Below, in pieces: positions 10,811 to 20,286 of a DNA stretch of 64,000 nucleotides. The position numbers and the translations under genes are program-made. Where the stretch lies: the NCBI GenBank assembly GCA_035772405.1, contig JAYKKM010000222.1, positions 2,307,501 through 2,371,500 on the forward strand, written 5' to 3'. The DNA is from Chrysogorgia sp. JL179-B06 (lineage: Eukaryota > Cnidaria > Anthozoa > Scleralcyonacea > Chrysogorgiidae). Under the pieces are notes generated by a model. That model did not search any database, was not told the DNA's origin, and saw nothing but the letters and a program-made list of their open reading frames with translations. Each line of letters starts with the position of its first letter. The stretch's first letter is position 1.

Positions 10811-12516
10811 TATAATAGTACCCATAATAAATGTTTGCTAATAAAGCTATAATAGAAAGTTTTCATATGAAACTTGTGTTGTGGTTTGTTCCTTTAATGT
10901 TTACTATAACAGGGCCTATAAAAATCTAATTAAAATCAACACCTACATCTGTGAACCCCCTACAGTAGATGAGCATGGCCTGCTCATAAGGTAAAGTAAA
11001 CACAATACAAAATATGTTTAAACAATACCAATATTGTATTACATACATACATACATTATGAAACTCACTCCCCGTCTACCGTATACATCAAGCATTATGC
11101 TACACCACCTAGCATTTAACTCATAGACTATTCATCTTTACAATAACTGTGTTATTACTTTCCTAGTTTCTAATATCCTAACCCACCCGTCAACTTTTGC
11201 AGTAGCACAATGAAGAACAATACTTGTTGTGTCTGACCAAGCATTGCTTTGAAGTGAACATACTGCTTCTTTAATTGTGCCAAATAGTGTTCTTGCTCTG
11301 CTATCTTCCAGTAGTTTACCTATCATAGAAATATAATAAAATTAGGGCTATCAATGAAATATTGATTAACACATACAAGTATTTATTTTACAATTCCATA
11401 ACTTTAAAAAATATTCCAAGCAAGGTATATCATACACATATTTTAACTTCATAAGAAACACTTGGCGTGTTTAAGAAACATAAGAAACACTTGGCATTAG
11501 ATATCTATATAGATTACCATTACTACAACACTTCCAGCCCGTCTTTATTCCTCCTTCGTAAAACAACCTCTATAAACCGGTTAACTCACTTGCATCAATC
11601 TCCTGTTGAGTAATTTCTTTCTCTCGATCTTTCTAAATACAGCAAACTTCTCAGATTTCTCCTCATATTCAGCTTTCACAGTTCAGTTGCTCAGCAGTTT
11701 TGTCGGACTTCCTCTTTAAAGCATGTCTTTTACAAGCGGTACCCTTTACAAGCGAATATTCCCAAAAGGCATGATATTTCCTCGCTTAGTCACACTTTCC
11801 ACTGTGCTTATTTTCCATGCTGCACGTCCGATTAAATTCACACAATTTCCGCATTCTAAGGATGCAAAATTTCAAAGAGAATACTGACATTAATCGCTTG
11901 GCAAAGAAGGCAATTAAAGATGGCGGACAGATCAATAGTATGAATCAAAACATGGGTTTATACGGCGAATACTTACAATTTATGTTCGTTTTCCACTCCA
12001 CTGGTTGAAGCCATGATCCTAAACTTTATTTTGAATTCAGCAAAATTTTGTTTACCAAAATCATGACGTTTTAAAAAACAAATTTATCCCCAGAAGAGGT
12101 ACTCTGAGGCATGTTTCGTCTTCAAACGCGAAGACAATAAAAATTAAGGTACAAGTCCTGAATTTAGAATAAAGTTTCTGCTACATTGTACTAAAAAATA
12201 CCAAGAACAAAGAATTAGAGCGTACACAGAGCTTGTTTAAACTCCACTTTGCTTGAAAAGTAGGGGTAAACAAAATCTTCGTTAGGCGCAAAATATGGCC
12301 CGTGGGGTACTACCCCACTCTTTTTTGTAGAGAGGAAGGGTATAACTACATATTTATGGGGGACTAAGTCTGACAGTGTGTGTATAATTTATATAAATCA
12401 TTGCGCACTCTTGCGTGACGTTTTGCATGGCGGCCATTACAGAAATCAGCCACTGAAATAAGACACCTCATTAATCCCATCTGGGAGAAAATCAGGCAAA
12501 TCTGACCACCGTGATA

Positions 12517-12717
12517 ACGTAAACAAGAGTGCACAACCGATATACGGGTGCAAATATACGTGTAGGTTTTGGTCTACGAAATGCAAAGAGTGCTCAACAA
12601 CATATAGTTAGAGCAAATAATAGATTTTCGCTTACCTCAAAACTGGTCTGCTACAACTTGTTTCATCTGTAAAAGAATCTTCAGGCAGTGACAATATCGA
12701 AAGGGATGGCCGCTTAT
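12517..12717 (-). other. PLE leader/inter-copy region (copy B)
   Basis: This sequence follows the GIY-YIG stop on the minus strand and precedes the next RT, and equals 16684-16866 and 26546-26728. In PLEs this is the region where head-to-tail copies join. It contains the hammerhead candidate and a possible splice donor (GAG|GTAAGC). The CACGG-type transposon has landed at its far end. Confidence 0.6.
12646..12692 (-). ncRNA. candidate type I hammerhead ribozyme in the PLE leader (copy B)
   Basis: The minus strand has the core CTGAAGA (fits CUGANGA), then a short stem TCT-TTTAC-AGA, then GAAAC. A minimal stem III (AC-AA-GT) and the cleavage-site U-U follow. Flanking CACTGC and GTAGCAG form stem I, continued by GTC/GAC beyond a small internal loop. 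Penelope-like elements are known to carry minimal type I hammerheads in this position. U at position 17 is allowed but less common than C or A. Confidence 0.55.
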
Positions 12718-12903
12718 TTATAGGCTTTCTGCCGGAAAGTGGGGGCGTATGTGGGGGACAAAGCATGAGGTCATGGCTTTGTTTGCGTTGATTACGCGAA
12801 ATTTATTACGATGACGACACTGTGAAATTATTTCCGCTCTTTTGTTGAGTAAACTATTCTTATTTTTTTCTTTTAAAATACAAAATTTTTCTTCTAAACA
12901 GAA
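12718..12903 (-). pseudogene. PLE GIY-YIG domain C-terminal remnant (copy B)
   Basis: Only the last 61 codons of the PLE protein remain, with the CLEEKFCILKEKNK and ISQCRHRNKFR motifs of its C-terminus. The upstream part has been removed by a deletion of about 5.7 kb that joins this point to the hAT transposase at about 12907, with three unmatched bases (gaa) at the junction. The frame runs on into hAT sequence by chance, giving a chimeric 163-residue ORF (12718-13209). Confidence 0.8.
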
Positions 12904-12906
12904 GCT

Positions 12907-13209
12907 CTGTATAGCAGAAGACTTCACAAAGGAAGGAAGGGAAAACTTTAGATCTTTAAGATTTACTGGCATAAGAGGAACAAAGTGATCTTTCTTTGGT
13001 TGGAGTTTTGAGGTTGATATATAGTCCAAGGGCACTGAAGCACAAAGGAAAATGTGCATTGCAATTTGAGGCTCTGATAAATCTAGAAGGCGTGGGCTCA
13101 CTTTGCAGTTAAATAATAGTTCGTAAACATTACCAGGAGTGTCTTTTTCAGTGGGATAATACAACTCTATAGGCTTACCAATGACACTACACAAAGCCCA
13201 TAATGACAA
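12907..13209 (-). pseudogene. hAT transposase N-terminal remnant (copy B)
   Basis: About 100 codons equal to the start of the 20287-23070 frame (SLWALCSVIGKPIELYYP onward), cut by the internal deletion. The TTF finger, catalytic region and dimerisation domain are absent. The upstream join to the OTU segment is broken by the same 1-base loss as in copy C. Confidence 0.8.
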
Positions 13210-13571
13210 AAAGGAAGAATAGCTAAAATTGTTGCCACATTTACTGCTTCAGCTATTGCAGCTGGAATTCTATTATTCTTCTGGTATGCTTGGAATGCAA
13301 TCTGAGATAGAGCAATAGAAAATATTATATTCTCGTCCATTTTCTTGCCATCGAAACAACGACCATATATTATTGGATGAGTTGAATAATATAATGAATG
13401 CGTAAACAACTCAATGCTGGCCAAACATCGCAAATAAACTGATAGACTTTCATCACCAATTAGGCCTATGGAACAAGCATTGAAAAGGCAGTTCCCATTT
13501 CCAGTTGCTCTGTAAATGAAGGTGATGAAACAGAGCGTATCAAGCAACGTGCCGTACACAGAGAGGGACAA
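13167..13571 (-). pseudogene. OTU-like domain segment (copy B)
   Basis: The 134-codon frame contains the GNGNCLFNACSIG motif, then NNRIPAAIAEAVNVA, where a 1-base deletion diverts it. The missing base is present in copy A near 2012. The C-terminal half of the OTU fold is therefore encoded in the transposase frame. The frame opens with TTG and follows a possible splice acceptor, consistent with an internal exon. Confidence 0.6.
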
Positions 13572-14365
13572 GCCTGCTGCCCACTCTTTTTTCCAAAATT
13601 AATTCAACAAATATAATGAAGTGTTAAAGCAACCTAATCAAATGACATTCTACTCACTGCCCTGGCTCCCCCCACATTTTCACAAGTTGCTACAGCCCTG
13701 AAGCACACAACTTATGGCACACAATATTAAAAGGTTATTTGGACAATTCATATAGTCACTTGAATTATATTTGTCTGGAAACACGGCAACGTCAAAGCGA
13801 CTAATAACAAGCTGCAATTTATGTTGAAGATGCCTTGAAAGTGCACAAATCTTTTGTTTTATGTTCAATCATAATATTTATACAACACCGTTGAGTGATT
13901 TTAGACAGAAAATACAATGTGTTCAGCCCTATGGTTCAGCAAGTGTGAAAGTGCACACATTACATTTGCATAACCATGAACAAAAACGTAGACCAAAGAC
14001 TTTGGCCGTGTTACCAGACATTTTAGTGACTATAGACAACTCAAGCAACAATTATTTAACCCTTTATAATATTAATAATGCATGTACACATACAATATTC
14101 AACATAATATACAGACTATCTGCATGTGCAAGGCTGGTGATTTTAATGCTGACAAAAGCTTTTTTGGCATTTTTCTGCACATATGTATACAATCAGTAAC
14201 ACAGTTACTAGTACAGCCTATGTCAACTCGTCTCACTCAAGGTCAAATATTCTGTGTGAATCAATGATAAAATAAATCATGATTAAAATAAGTTATACTT
14301 CTTAGGATTATTGTTGTTTACTCAATTAGATAATTTATGCACAGTCTGCCCTGGATGTAATAATA

Positions 14366-14605
14366 TTATATTATATACCTCACAGGTTGCAAAGTTCCAG
14401 CTCGTTCACGTTGTGACTTGGGAAACTGCAGCCTAGAAACTTCGCAAAATCGAAGCTTTGGGTCGTCCCGAAATCCACCAAAGAATCCAAGAACAGAGCT
14501 TAAGCACTTAGATTCCAATTCTTTTAACACACTTAACTTGCCTTCGGTAGAAACAGCGACGTTGCCTAAGCAACCCCGCACACTTCGTAACAGATCATTC
14601 GCCAT
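14366..14605 (-). CDS. candidate N-terminal exon of the hAT/OTU gene (copy B)
   Basis: Identical in sequence to the frame at 3150-3389, with start MANDLLRSVRG and a donor-like GAG|GTATAT at the end. Only the exon survives meaningfully here, because the transposase of this copy is deleted. Confidence 0.3.
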   Translation of the reverse strand: MANDLLRSVRGCLGNVAVSTEGKLSVLKELESKCLSSVLGFFGGFRDDPKLRFCEVSRLQFPKSQRERAGTLQPVRYII

Positions 14606-14805
14606 GTTAGACTATGGTCAAACAGGACAACGCTAAAGAATTCTGTCATGATTCGCGCCAAATTTACGCTGACTGCTATCCACAGTAGCCAATAGTAACG
14701 AATGGTACGAATAAGGACAAACTTCTGTGGCATCATCATGTCGTAGATTGTCGTGGAGTAAAATTTACAGTATTGACCGCTGTGCAACTGCCACAAGGTC
14801 GCTTG

Positions 14806-14995
14806 CTTCAGTCATAGCTTCAGTCAGCACGGTCTCGTTGGCTTGCTTCAGTCAGATTACGTGAGGAGCATTTTCATTGGCTTGCTTCAGTCAGATTTGA
14901 ACTGACTGAAGCAAGCCAATAGCAGAGCTTCCCAACGGACACTGACTGAAGCAAGCCAATGAACAGAGCTTTCAACTGAAGCTGGCCTGCGCACA
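14806..14995. repeat. subterminal inverted-repeat cluster (hAT copy B)
   Basis: Same arrangement of TTGGCTTGCTTCAGTCAG and its reverse complement as at 3590-3780. Confidence 0.6.
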
Positions 14996-15378
14996 GGAGT
15001 TAACCCGACTCTGCGCGCCCACGAAATTAGGCAGCGGTAATTATCCGAATACTTCAACTAATCCAATCGAAAGGGTTCACTAGCCGAGAGACTGGGCATG
15101 AAAACATTCCGGTTCATCATAATATAATTATTACTTGAAGTACACGGGTGGATTCAAGAGAAACAATCGCGGGGATAAAATAACTCGGTATACATTGTCA
15201 AATGCATGCTGAAACTCGGATTAAAAAAAATAAAAGATTAAAACATGCATTTGACATTGCAATGAAGAAAATCGTGAGTAGAAATCAAATATTTTATTTA
15301 TAGTGTGCATTTTTTAGTCGAAGATCAAAATCTGACTGACGCTTGAGCATCAGTTGCATCAGTCTGGATCCGCCCCTG

Positions 15379-16683
15379 GTTAGAGTGCATATTTATGTAT
15401 AGCGGATCGTCATTGGGCTTCCTATAGGGCCTATAGTTTCCATTGTTAAGGTCGAAAGTTACATCTAAAAAGTTTACTATACGTAAATTTGATTCGGCGG
15501 TGATTTTTAGGTCAAATTGCTCGAAAATTTTGTGGAGATATTTTCTTGTTTTGTCTGCTAAACGTGCTGATTTACTTTTTATGATAGCCAAACCGTCATC
15601 TCTATATAGGCCGATGCTTTCTTTGCCAAATTTCTTACTTAGGTGGTTTAAAATGAAAAGGCCTACGAGCTCACAAATTTCCGCGCCGTCGAAACTGCCC
15701 ATGGTAACGTCGAACAAATTCTTGCTATCTTTTTTTATCCATGAAATTCCGCTATTGAAAAGGAGAGATTTTCTAGCGTGTTTTATTATTGAAATGTTGT
15801 TTTGAGGTATAGTAGCCAAATTTGAAGCCCAGGACAGAGCTTGGTCCAATAGTTTTTCAGAAATAGATGGATAGAAATCGACAATGTCAAATGAAATGAA
15901 ACTGTGTCTGTCCTTATCTTTTATATTGCCAAACCACTCAATAACTTGTTTTGTATTTCTCCATTGATTTAAATTCAGTTTTTGTCTCAAATTAGAATTA
16001 ATTTTGTCCAAAATAGCTTTGCTTAGTTTTCCGGATTCGCTTTTGGCGGGGTTAATTAATCGACATTTTGGGTTGTTTTCGAAATTTTCTTTGTGGTCTT
16101 TTAAAGATATAAATGCTTCGCGTTTTTTCATTTTTTCAATTCTGTCGCCGATTCCTAAATTGTTCGAAATGTCTTTTAGTTCTGAGTCAATTTCATCTAT
16201 ATAGTCCTCGGATCCATGCTTATATGTTTTTGTGATGTTGTCATGTAAGAGGTTGTTGTATATGTCGGGCGGGGTTTCATAAATATTCCGAGTTTTGTCT
16301 GCAAAAATGAAAATGTTGGGAGACGTATTAATTTTCTTTAAATCGTTAGCCAAAGATTTCTGAAATTGGTTCCTATATGGCCGGAATTGTACATTCTCGA
16401 TTAGTTTTATAAGTTCGTCTTCGAAGGGTTTCATATCTGGAATCGGAGGAGGTGTTTTGTTGGACGCAAGGCCGAAATGGTTCTTTTGGTTCTCACTATT
16501 TTTGTTTTTAAGAAAGAAATTGGCTTTCCATCTCATACGTTTTAATACACTTTCCACTTTTTCAATCAAATTCTTCAAATAAGCGTCCTGTGATGGTATA
16601 GGGATATTCTTTAGCGAATAGTCAAATCGAAATTGCCGCATTTTAAGGTTAGATAGGAATGAATAACGTAAACAGGAGTGCAC
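15379..16683 (-). pseudogene. Penelope-like reverse transcriptase, copy B (RT intact, C-terminus cut by hAT)
   Basis: The RT frame is open from a GTG at 16683, with first ATG at MRQFRFDYSLKN, through motif A (SFDIVDFYPS) and motif C (LYRDDGLAII), to the hAT end at 15378. The true protein should continue from the codon after MHSN into HPPSITRQ and the GIY-YIG domain. In this arrangement that continuation has been displaced beyond the hAT and lost in the 5.7 kb deletion. Copy A differs at only a few residues. Confidence 0.85.
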
Positions 16684-16866
16684 AACCGATATACGGGTGC
16701 AAATATACGTGTAGGTTTTGGTCTACGAAATGCAAAGAGTGCTCAACAACATATAGTTAGAGCAAATAATAGATTTTCGCTTACCTCAAAACTGGTCTGC
16801 TACAACTTGTTTCATCTGTAAAAGAATCTTCAGGCAGTGACAATATCGAAAGGGATGGCCGCTTAT
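16684..16866 (-). other. PLE leader/inter-copy region (copy C)
   Basis: This is the junction between the GIY-YIG stop at 16867 and the next RT start at 16683, the uninterrupted version of the site hit by the CACGG element at 5449/12514. Two PLE units here lie head to tail, the usual PLE tandem organisation. Confidence 0.6.
16795..16841 (-). ncRNA. candidate type I hammerhead ribozyme (copy C)
   Basis: Same core as at 12646-12692 (CTGAAGA, GAAAC, stem I CACTGC/GTAGCAG), with no change in the conserved bases. Confidence 0.55.
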
Positions 16867-17780
16867 TTATAGGCTTTCTGCCGGAAAGTGGGGGCGTATG
16901 TGGGGGACAAAGCATGAGGTCATGGCTTTGTTTGCGTTGATTACGCGAAATTTATTACGATGACGACACTGTGAAATTATTTCCGCTCTTTTGTTGAGTA
17001 AACTATTCTTATTTTTTTCTTTTAAAATACAAAATTTTTCTTCTAAACATAAATTGCATCGTTTTGATCCTCCTGTGTACGAAATAGAATGTTTTAGAAT
17101 TTGCCAATTAATACTGAAATCTTTATTGTTTTCTTTCAATGTCCAAATATATTTCGAAAGTTCGGTGTCATTTTCATGTTTTTATGTTGAAAAGATTTAG
17201 TGTGGTTGGCCAATCGCTCTTTGAATGTGGTTGCAGTCATACCAATGTAGTGTTTTATTTCGTTTGTGATGTTTACTGTCACTGTTGCTTTGTATACTAT
17301 GTCTCTAGTCATGCATTGTTCTTGAAGCGGGCAAATGGTGTTCTCTCTACAGCTGCAATTAGTAGCGTCCCTATCCTGCGGTTTGATGTTTCTAGCTATG
17401 CGTGCATTGTGCTTAGTGATTATTGACTTAACATTGTTCATGCAGCTGTAACTTACTTTAACTGTATTTCTGTTAAAAATCTTATGGAGCTTGTGGTGCG
17501 GAGGGAAATGTTTGTCAATTAGGCTAAGGAAATTACGTCCTATGTTAGTGCTGATACTCTTGCTAAATGGTGGGTTGAACCAAATGATATTGCGTTGCCT
17601 ATTCCTACGTGGTCGTTGCGGTGTATCATGAGTGTAGCTAAGTTCATGATTAAAGTTGCTGTGCCTAAGCGCGTTCTGATATAAGGGTGCAGATTCCTGA
17701 AAAGTTTGCTCATCTGACGAAAGGAGTTTAATGCGTTTGTTAATTGATGCAGGTAGTTGCCTTGTTATGCTTGGTGGATG
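16867..17780 (-). pseudogene. PLE C-terminal part with GIY-YIG endonuclease, frameshifted (copy C)
   Basis: The sequence begins right after the hAT left end with HPPSITRQLPASIN, which continues the RT C-terminus. It passes through RNIIWFNPPFSKS and a Cys-rich block (NCSCRENTICPLQEQC) to the GIY-YIG core (KHYIGMTATTFKERLANH). GIY-YIG is the endonuclease of canonical Penelope-like elements. A deletion of a few bases near 17180 shifts the frame, and the rest continues in 16867-17139. The partner RT is on the other side of the hAT, at 25243-26545. Confidence 0.85.
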
Positions 17781-18529
17781 GTTAGCAGGGGCGGATCCAG
17801 CGAAAAATTTGACTGAAGCAAAATTATGAAGTAGTTCGTGCCAAGGCGCGATACGCACCGTAGGTGCGTCAATGCTAGGGGGGTCCGGGGGAATATTTAA
17901 CCTCAGAAACGCGATTTCCCGCATTCTGAGAGAACGCTCACAACTAATTTTGCAGCAAGCACGGCTCAAATTTTACGCAAAAACAAAGAAATAAATATAA
18001 TTAACAGAACATTTCACGTTATCCATTTATCTCACGGACATGTATTTTTATCACAATATCAAACCATGTGTGTAAATCATAACAATAGTACTGTATTAAT
18101 TGACAAACTTACCCGTAATTTCAGAACGATATACCGCGTTTTTGACCCATTGTACGCAAGCAGATCATGAGGAGCAATAAAAACATCAAATGCCTCTAAT
18201 ATTCTACAGTACCATAGAAAGACGGTAAATACTCATTTCCACGCCGTAAATAGTATGATATTAGAACGTATAGAGAGTGGAATTACAGTATATCTTACTT
18301 ACCTCTTTTTGATAAATAATAGAGAAAAATATGGTAAAACAGCTACCTGTACTATAGCCAATATAGAACGAGTTGATATTGATTTATCCAGACATTCACT
18401 AATCGTGTTTACTCCAGGCAGATACTTTCAAATTAATTTTTCTATCTAAGACAGAAAAATAAATTTAACACGCACCCGCCAAGAGACAATCAGCTCAATA
18501 TGATACCCAGGCTATAATCAGTTTATAGA

Positions 18530-19290
18530 AGTGTCAGATGAGCAGTAGACCAAGCAATTGGACAGTTCAATCAGTTTATAGACGTGTTGAATGAGCAGCA
18601 GACCAAGCAATTGGACAGTTCAATCAGTTTATAGACGTGTTAGATGAGCAGCAGACCAAGCAATTGGACAGTTCAGTCAGTTTATAGACGTGTTAGATGA
18701 GCAGCAGACCAAGCAATTGGACAGTTCAATCAGTTTATAGACGTGTTAGATGAGCAGTAGACCAAGCAATTGGACAGTTCAATCAGTTTATAGACGTGTT
18801 AGATGAGCAGCAGACCAAGCAATTGGACAGTTCAGTCAGTTTATAGACGTGTTAGATGAGCAGCAGACCAAGCAATTGGACAGTTCAATCAGTTTATAGA
18901 CGTGTTAGATGAGCAGCAGACCAAGCAATTGGACAGTTCAATCAGTTTATAGACGTGTTAGATGAGCAGTAGACCAAGCAATTGGACAGTTCAATCAGTT
19001 TATAGACGTGTTAGATGAGCAGCAGTCAGACCAAGCAATTGGACAGTTCAATCAGTTTATAGACGTGTTGGATGAGCAGTAGACCAAGCAATTGGACAGT
19101 TCAATCAGTTTATAGAAGTGTTAGATGAGCAGTAGACCAAGCAATTGGACAGTTCAATCAGTTTATAGACGTGTTGGATGAGCAGCAGACCAAGCAATTG
19201 GACAGTTCAATCAGTTTATAGAAGTGTCAGACCAAGCAATTGGACAGTTTATAGAGGTGTTGGATGAGCAGTAGACCAAGGAATTGGAAG
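18530..19290. repeat. 53-bp minisatellite inside the hAT element
   Basis: About fourteen head-to-tail copies of a 53-bp unit containing CAATCAGTTTATAGACGTGT and GACCAAGCAATTGGACAG, with the edge units more diverged. Variants at one or two sites (gcagcag/gcagtag, cagttcaat/cagttcagt) alternate, suggesting unequal exchange. There is no spacer variety, so it is not CRISPR-like. It is part of the transposon's non-coding left arm. Confidence 0.9.
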
Positions 19291-20286
19291 GTTTAATCAG
19301 ATTCCTTCTACACATATTAGAGCATGAGTAGCAGATCAGTAGGCAATGTATTAAATCATATTACAGAAGTATTTGATGAACACCAGATTCAATCGGTTCA
19401 TAATAAAAGTAGCGGTGCACCGGATACTGGATATTTTCATATACTGTACAAGGCTCAGTCTTTATTTTCAAGTAGATTAAGAGTTGAATTGCTATATTTT
19501 GACTAGTCGTTCCTGGTTATACCCTGTATTGTGACCGAAATTTGATTCCGAAATTTGAAAATCACTAACCCATGCTTGAATTCAGGGTGTGAGCCTGTAG
19601 TTATTACCAATAACAATGTTATAGGTTATAACTGTTGTCTCAAAGAGTATTGTAGTTAAAGTTTGCAAGTATAAAGATCAAGTATTAAACTATAAAAAAT
19701 TGAAAATGAAATAATTAATCCAACTTTTTCCACGTGGGAACTGTCAAGAATGTCGGTTACAAACTTGCAGGTTTGAAATGTAAACATATCCGTTAAAACG
19801 CTCACACCTAATTCTTGCAAATGGTAGTAGTTGTTGCTTGCTGAACTTATTTTTTTCAAGTTGATATATTTTGTCTGTTTAAGAAGATACAGTAGTTAAC
19901 CATAACCAATAATACTGCAACAATAAACAAGCTCAATATTGCTGTTTTGTTTTTTATGTCTATTTTTATTATATTTGAATTAACGCAAAACAAAACAAAA
20001 ACAAATTATCCAGTATCTGGCCGGATAACCGAAAATATCCAGCCGGATAGTGATATTGTCCACTATCCGGCTGGATTATCCAGCCTGATTATTTGGCCCG
20101 ATACTTAAAATCCGGTGCACCCCTAATAAAAAGTGCATGTTTGTTCAGCAGTAGACCAGTAAACCATGCAGGACAGGTACTGTATATAATTAAATCGGTT
20201 TATAAACACTGCTATACGCAAATTCGATTATACCATTAATTAGTCATAACCACAGAGATGTACTGTATTGTCTCATATAAGTGGCA

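Larger units (their letters stand above)
5450..12513. mobile_element. 7.06 kb DNA transposon with CACGG-type ends, inserted in the PLE leader
   Basis: The left end CACGGTGGTCAGATT (5450-5464) and right end AATCTGACCACCGTG (12499-12513) are perfect 15-bp inverted repeats, with a further matching TTTTCTCCCA block inside each end. The 3-bp target duplication ATA lies at 5447-5449 and 12514-12516. Removing the element restores the sequence seen in the uninterrupted PLE copies at 16665 and 26527. The CAC start and 3-bp duplication fit the CACTA/Mirage/Chapaev (CMC) group, but no transposase is recognisable, so the superfamily is tentative. A LINE sits inside it. Non-LINE sequence at 10318-10650 and 10860-12498 contains no supportable gene. 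Confidence 0.8.
12907..15378 (-). mobile_element. hAT-type transposon, copy B (left part deleted)
   Basis: This matches copy C from about 22768 to its right end. The right terminal repeat CTGGATCCGCCCCTG is at 15364-15378, followed by gttag. It retains the first about 100 codons of the transposase (12907-13209), the OTU-like segment (13167-13571), the candidate N-terminal exon (14366-14605) and the subterminal repeats. The left two-thirds are lost in the deletion described at 12903, so it cannot encode transposase. Confidence 0.85.

Noticed and set aside
12718..13209. Chimeric 163-codon ORF as a new fusion gene
   Set aside because: It results from a deletion junction between PLE and hAT remnants; nothing suggests expression.
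18530..19290. CRISPR-like regular repeat
   Set aside because: Units are contiguous without unique spacers, in a eukaryotic transposon.
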